A stretch of DNA of 64,000 nucleotides, from contig NW_019775525.1 of assembly GCF_001039355.2 (NCBI RefSeq), positions 779,922 to 843,921 on the forward strand, read 5' to 3'. The notes under the pieces are model-generated. The model ran no database searches. It was not told the DNA's origin and saw nothing but the letters and a program-made list of their open reading frames with translations. The stretch is from Lingula anatina. Lineage: Eukaryota; Brachiopoda; Lingulata; Lingulida; Lingulidae. Shown here piece after piece: positions 58,172 through 64,000 of this stretch. Position 1 is the stretch's first letter, and the number at the start of each line of letters is the position of its first letter. The position numbers and the translations under genes were made by a program.

Positions 58172-58391
58172 GCTTTCCCAGAGATTTAGATCGATCTAAA
58201 GATTAAGATTTAGATCGACCTAACTCCCTAGGGGTTCACACTAAATTGCAGTCAGCCAAGCGAGCACCATAATTAATTACCCCCTTACAGCTTTTAGTAG
58301 GCGGGACAGATGCTTAAGCCGGCCAAGCTGACAGTAATCTAGTGAGACTCCCCACAGGGATAGATCGATCTAAAAATCTATGGAAATGGGG
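58172..58391. mobile_element. Inverted-repeat element with TAGATCGATCTA palindromes
   Basis: The left arm GCTTTCCCAGAGATTTAGATCGATCTA faces the right arm TAGATCGATCTA...CTATGGAAATGGGG. Their ends are imperfect reverse complements (GATTTAGATCGATCTA against GATTTTTAGATCGATCTA, then CTTTCCC against CATTTCC). A third near-copy, TTAGATCGACCTAA, is at about 58209-58222. GGTTCACACTAAA lies inside, recalling GTTCACACTAGAAG in the 3419-4107 element. No frame is open. It is probably a non-autonomous DNA element; the ends are not precisely set. Confidence 0.6.
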
Positions 58392-60234
58392 TGATATTCT
58401 GCTCCCTTCTTCCCCCATCCCCCCAAACACACACACCTGTCTTTTCTTTATTGCATCAGCTGTCAATTACAGAATCAATCTACGATCATCATTGTCAAAC
58501 CTGTTGAGTTATCCATCTTCGTGTTGTGACAGCAAGTGAATAACTTTTGAATCGGTTGCTTCTTGTTTTTATTAGATTATCTCTCAAAGCTGCAGCCATA
58601 AATTTTCAAAATCACCTTTATTATTCTAGCTGTCTAACCTAAGCAATTTTCCTACCATATAAGAGGAAGAAAGCGTAAGAAACACCACCCTAGCAGGTCT
58701 AACTCTATCCTCAATTAGGGCTGGGGTCATAAATTCTAAAATCAATTTTCATAACACCTTCTGACAAGAGGATACCATACCACATTTATTACTTTATTGT
58801 CTATTGCTTCATACTATTTGCTTCTCCTTCACCAAGAACCCTTACAACCTGCCATATTTGCTTCTTGTATCACACTTTGCTTAATGATGTAGTATTAACA
58901 GCTTGTTTTGATACTGAGATGACTTGCAGTTAATGGCACCTGAGAGATTCAAGGTATGAATGGACCTGTTGTGAAAAATTGCTCCTGGATTCTTTTTAGC
59001 CAATTAGCACTTTCTAATTTGAATCAAGTTAATTTAATCAATTCAAAATTAAGAACATATATTGAAAACAGGGGGTTCAAATTCAACCTGTGTCATTTTA
59101 CGAACTTTCTTGTTTTTTCACTATATAATTCTAATATCATTACAAGAAAGATTTGAAATTAGGATTTTCTAGGCATATATGATGAAAAACATTGTCAGTA
59201 TAATGTCTAATCATTTGTATACCAGTCATATTGAAAGGTGCACGACTTAACAAAACTATCAGTCCTATTTCTAACAACTAACCTGCCCTTTTCAGCATCA
59301 TTTCAACAGCACAATTTGACAATTGTCCAGAATAGCATGCAGATTAACTACGGAATCTGAACGTAATGACACCACTGTAGTTTCTAAACCTCTACAACAA
59401 CACCAGTCACATTTCTAAGAGTCCTTCCGTGTCTGCCCCAGGACACATTTTCTAGGAATCGACCCAATAATATCAAAGGACGATCGTCAATAGAAAGTTT
59501 GATTTCACTCCTGGGTTGTTTATCTACCCATTCTGCCCAAATTGGATCGGTATTCTATTCTAATGAAGGCCCGTTTTAGCGACATTAAATTCCAATAATC
59601 TTAAAGCCCGGCTTCCTTTGAAGTGTTGAACCAAAAGAAAGGTGTCAGCTATTTTAGAGGCTGTCAATACCAGTTTATTCACAGCCTTAATAAGGTATCC
59701 TAGGGAGTGAACAAGCCTCTCTCAGACACAATTTGTGTCCTTTGATAAGTATTATGTTTCACTTTCACTGCAAAATGCACTGTATGTTCCTGAGAAATAA
59801 TTGCCTTGGATTGGCATCCCAAGGCATGAGCTGGCTGCCTTTATACGGACTCCCATTTTAGGATGGTAAATCAGAACCCAAATGCACCATCAAACGAGCA
59901 GATTTTTCAACTGTAAGAACTGCAATAACATTTTAAGTTTTTAAAAAAGATCTCTCAACTAAAAGTAATACAAAGAGATAACAGATGGTAGCTATTTGGC
60001 TTTGGCTTCTTTTCTTTTTTTTTTTTTTTCTCAACAAGTTTCTGACTTTGTTTCTTGATTTAACAACTTTTAAAGACCAGGTGACATGACTAAAAGACAA
60101 CAACTTGAATACCTGCGAAGTTCAAAATTGGACTGAAATCATTTTTCAGCACATTTCATTGGTTAAGTTTTCAGCATGAAAAGAGCACTTTATTTTTCTA
60201 GCAAAGAGATTTTTAAAAATATATGCGAAATAAT

Positions 60235-60311
60235 GGGGGTCAAACAACAAAATGAGGGTCAATCTAGGCCACTTAGCACCCTGACCCTGACCCTTTTGTT
60301 GGTCTGACCAC
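60235..60311. promoter_or_regulatory. Inverted cluster of RGGTCA/TGACCY half sites
   Basis: GGGGTCAAACAACAAAATGAGGGTCA is followed after about 25 bases by TGACCCTGACCC and CTTTTGTTGGTCTGACC, so the two sides are imperfect reverse complements (AACAAAA against TTTTGTT). Five nuclear-receptor-type half sites lie in 75 bp, including two TGACCC in direct tandem with no spacing. It may be a receptor-binding cluster or simply a small hairpin; I cannot tell which. Confidence 0.3.
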
Positions 60312-60753
60312 CAGATTTTAAGAGGTCCCCTATTTGACATGAAAATTTCATATAGTTAACTCATAAATGAGCCACCTTCACAACAAACAAAAAGTACTGG
60401 GAGGCTACGGAGGCTGGAAAAACCACAAGCAAAACCTACCCTCTGTTCAAAGGGCACCCATTAAGGTATAATGACTGCTTAATAAGGAAGAAAATCGCTT
60501 TGAGAAAATCCATTGGAGCAGGGGATAATAGTGACCACCATTTTGGAAAGTAAATACCCAAATCGGGCACCAATTCTATTGACGCCATTATACATGCTCA
60601 CAATTTGTTTTGTCTGCCTTCTTTAAAGAACTCGCCCTATAACTCCATTTGTATTGTTGTGGTGAGTATTTTCGTAGGATTGGTATGGTTCAACATTATG
60701 TATTTATTTACTTATCTAATATATGGGGGAGCATGTGTGCTTCTTTTTAAATT

Positions 60754-60790
60754 TGTGTGTGTGTATAAGAGGGCCAACACACACACACAC
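60754..60790. repeat. Inverted microsatellite hairpin (TG)n...(AC)n
   Basis: TGTGTGTGTGT at 60754-60764 is followed after 12 bases (ATAAGAGGGCCA) by ACACACACACACAC at 60777-60790, giving a perfect stem of at least 11 bp with a short loop. Confidence 0.85.
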
Positions 60791-63642
60791 TAGGTGAGAA
60801 CACACGGGAAGAAACCCTACTCATATCATAACGCAAATAGAAGAAAATTGATCAATGAATCAGGCATTTCCCTTTGCGCAAAGAGAAAGGGGGACTACTG
60901 AACACACCGCAAACCATCACTTATGTCACACATCATAATACAAATAACAGAAAATTGACTAACAGCACTGGGCACTTCCCTACGCCAATAAAACAACGCT
61001 CAGAAAGTCCACTGACTCCAGTAGAACAAAGAGGGTATTAAATTAGTCACGTTTGCTCAAAATTTAGTCGTCCAGTAGCCATTTGGAATCACAAATGCCA
61101 AAACTGAATATATTTGCTCAGCACACAATTTCAGCTCGTTCACCAACTTCTAAGTGCGTCTCAAGTTGCCACAGCCAATGTGTTCTTCCTCCCTTTCAAA
61201 CTATCGAATTCGTATAAATTAAGATCAATCCGTTTATGAAAACGATACTTCACTGGGTCTCTCTACAAATAGTCGTTGCTTAACCCAACGGCTTATCTTG
61301 ATTCTCTCCATTCAGGTGTCGTCTGCTGTGTTTGTCCTCGTGGCGACAGATGGAAAAGACTGGAGGGGGTTAAGACTAATACAACATGATCTAAGAGATT
61401 CTGAAAACTCTTGGTCATCGTACTTAAGTGACCAGAAGAATTTTTGACAGGGTAACCAGTACTATTTCTTTGTAAGCAGCAAAATCAAGAAATTTACGTG
61501 TGTCTTTACCCTTTCAATTTCATACACTTAATCTGAGAAAGAAACTATGACAAGATCTTTAAATCCTTAAATCCCTCATTTTCAAAATAATTTGGAAGAA
61601 CTTTGCCTGTAATTTCATCCTTCCTCTTGTGGGTTTGAAGTTGGGTCTTTATCAGAGTTAGTTTAATTCTAAGTCTGTCCATTTCTATGTGTACAACAAA
61701 ATGAAGTCAAGACCACTAATAAAAAATTTAATTAATAGAAAAAATATCAAAAATGATAAATTTTTGTGATAAAAAAAATAAAAATAAACATACCATCTAA
61801 AATGCTTTCTAACAAAATTTTCCTTTTTTCTACAAAAAAAAAACCATTTTAGCTGTGGTAGGATATGTGTCCTTCATAATCTATTGTGTGATATGCAATA
61901 CTAGAGATATCATCAATGAACAATAACTGTCATCACAACGAAAAAACACTATCAGCAAACAATAGAACGCCAGTCATTATCACACATAGCTGAACCAATG
62001 CCATAACAATGACAAGATGTGGCAGCAACATCTCTGGCCTCGAATAGGTAAAAATAGGTCTTTGGATCAAACGGAAATTGTTTCAACAACTACCTGACTG
62101 TGACATTTGCACACATATGGAGACAATATGGTGACACAAGGAGAGAACCTGCCACATGTGAAAATCTGTGACAAGCCCCAGAAGGAGCACATTGCCATCA
62201 CCTGGACAGTAATGATGATAATTGTTCTAAAATGGGATGATTTTTGAAGAGCTGTTACCATCTTTTTGGCTTCTGTAAACTGTATTCATGAAAGGTAAAA
62301 ACATAGCAAAATTTCTTCTGTGAAAAATAATTTCCAAAGAATGTCTTAAATCATATTGTTCATCTGTTGTTGATAGTCTCCCCCCCCTTTCAAAATCTTT
62401 TGAACCTCTACTTTTTACAAAAAAAAAAAAAACAAATCAATTTCATGTCCAACACAAGCCATTTTCTGCTAATTTTTACCCATGAGGCACGAACACAGAA
62501 TTTATCACAGGTGGTCACCTGTCCCTGCCCGAGGGTCAGAAGACACCTCACTTTACTGACCAGTCACATGGTCATCTTCTCATCAAAATCCCAAAGGGTT
62601 GGCAAACCACCCTGTCTGCGACATCGCCTCAGACAATGCCAGAGACATTCAACGGCTGTGACGTCCCCTCCCCCTGTCACCAAGTTTCCCCAAGGGGACA
62701 GCAGGTATGGTGAATCACACCCCACCACTAAATAATGACACAATAGAATGTGTTCACTGTTTTAACCATATTAGGCTATTCTCAACTTGATTTTTAAATT
62801 TATTTTGTAGAATGAAAATAATTAAAGGCAAAGAGTACTCTATTTCAAAGTTTTCTCAAATTGTGGTTGATTTTGTAAGAAAAAAAACATGAGGTCAAAA
62901 TTCAGCCCAGATATTTCCAAACTGCTACCAACTACATAAAGAAAGAATTTGTTCTGCTCTGTGGAATCTCACCCCTGTAAAATGGCACCCTTTTCTGGGG
63001 TAATTATTGGGTTGGTCACACCAACTGGTGTATGTGATAGTCCTGGATGATAAATCAGGTTAGAGTTCTGTCATACAGTGAGGGGCCCCATCTTGAAGAT
63101 ACCAATTATCCATATCATGGTCCCTGTTTATTGATTTTGGTGCCCAACTGGGGTATAATTTTATGGGGAATTTGTTTAAGGTAGGAATAGCCTGGTATAA
63201 ACAAAAAGAGACTCAAAAAGAAGAGAAAGAAGAGAATGACCATATATATTTTACCCAATATTAGGGCCCAGAAAAGTCTGATAAGCTGCCCCAAACAGTG
63301 CATAATCAAAGGGATATGTGACATTGCTAAAGTGTCATCCCAAAACAATGAACATTACATGGGACAGGGCCATGATGAAAACAAAGGGTGCCCCAGGGAT
63401 GTATAACCACAAATAACCTCGCACTTGGTTGTGTCATCCATCAGGTATGACATGGTCGGAAGTGTTGCTTTCCAAGTCATTATGCGGAGACCCTGGTGTC
63501 ATTATCTATCGCCATACATCATAAATAAGGAGCTGTCAGAGTCAATTGCATGACCACAAAACAAACTGATTTAGAACAGAACAAAAGTTATTGAAAAATT
63601 TTGCCAAGTCTGAATATGTATACACATGAACATGTGTCATCG

Positions 63643-63661
63643 CCCCCCCCCCCCCTCCCCC
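63643..63661. repeat. C13-T-C5 tract
   Basis: Thirteen C, one T, five C, then CACACC. It is a simple polypyrimidine tract. Confidence 0.95.
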
Positions 63662-64000
63662 ACACCTCCTTCCCTTTGGTAATTAACTCTGAGGTTTACA
63701 ACCTATATTTAGAAAGAAAAGGTGCATGGACTGAAAAATTCTGAACACAAAACACAACAAAAGCTGTGAATAAGACACACGCAAACTTGGTATATATTAT
63801 AAGAAAGGTGTGAAAAATTCAGAGGATGATTGCCATATTTCCACCGAGTAGTTAACAAGCAGATGTCCAATTTTACAATTTTCGGTGCTCATGAAAGGCT
63901 GTCATGCCAATAGACAACCTGTAGTTAGGGAGCAGATAAACAACTTGAAAATTGTCGCTGGCAATTGAAAATATGTCCTGCTTTTGAAAGATGTCAGCGA

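Larger units (their letters stand above)
58392..64000. other. Non-coding DNA, no gene recognised
   Basis: The longest frame (62367-62735, 122 codons) has no domain and begins in a T/C and A-run context. A less AT-rich patch at about 62500-62720 includes a TGACGTC word (62659-62665), a CRE-like half palindrome. C13 followed by TC5 lies at 63643-63661. No transposon ends, RNA genes or exons are recognisable. Confidence 0.6.

Noticed and set aside
62367-62735. 122-codon plus-strand frame
   Set aside because: It starts in low-complexity T/C and A-run sequence and shows no motif. The other strand of the less AT-rich part gives only short frames interrupted by stops.

Overview
This window looks like non-coding eukaryotic DNA. 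It is visibly AT-rich, full of di- and trinucleotide microsatellites and homopolymer tracts, and carries short non-autonomous DNA-transposon-like elements. I found no protein-coding gene I can defend. Open frames are short (the longest is about 150 codons), lack recognisable domains, and are what chance gives in 64 kb. There is no operon structure and no recognisable rRNA, tRNA or CRISPR array. The composition, the foldback/MITE-type elements and the apparent high haplotype divergence suggest an animal genome, most likely a marine invertebrate, but I cannot name the species. The window is probably an intergenic region or a very large intron.

Layout. 1-3418: unique AT-rich DNA with a (TG)n tract and a perfect RFX X-box-like palindrome. 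3419-4107: a terminal-inverted-repeat element packed with ATCGCGAT palindromes. 4108-23274: mostly unique sequence holding a compound (CT)n(GT)n microsatellite (8078-8178), a hairpin element (12129-12424), another inverted-repeat element (16399-16635), a Sox/POU-like motif (about 17656-17669) and some less AT-rich blocks. 23275-31003: two copies of a segment of about 3.85 kb, separated by a single N at 27152. 31004-44678: unique DNA with a textbook 168-bp MITE (40237-40404), part of a second copy of the 12.1 kb hairpin element (41936-42001) and a small minisatellite. 44679-51684: three overlapping copies of one locus, separated by single Ns at 46445 and 49014. 51685-64000: unique DNA with a palindrome-rich element at 58172-58391 and an inverted array of TGACC-type half sites near 60235-60311.

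The most important conclusion concerns the assembly. Every N in the window sits exactly on the junction of a near-identical duplication. Copy 1 and copy 2 of the second cluster keep a constant offset of 1656 bases, with one difference noticed by eye. This looks like contig ends or alternative haplotypes laid end to end rather than real tandem duplications, so the true locus is probably about 8 kb shorter.

The 23-31 kb pair is biologically useful if it represents two haplotypes. Its divergence is very uneven: a 455-bp stretch is almost invariant while a block of about 150 bp nearby barely aligns. The invariant stretches are the best candidates here for functional, probably cis-regulatory, DNA.
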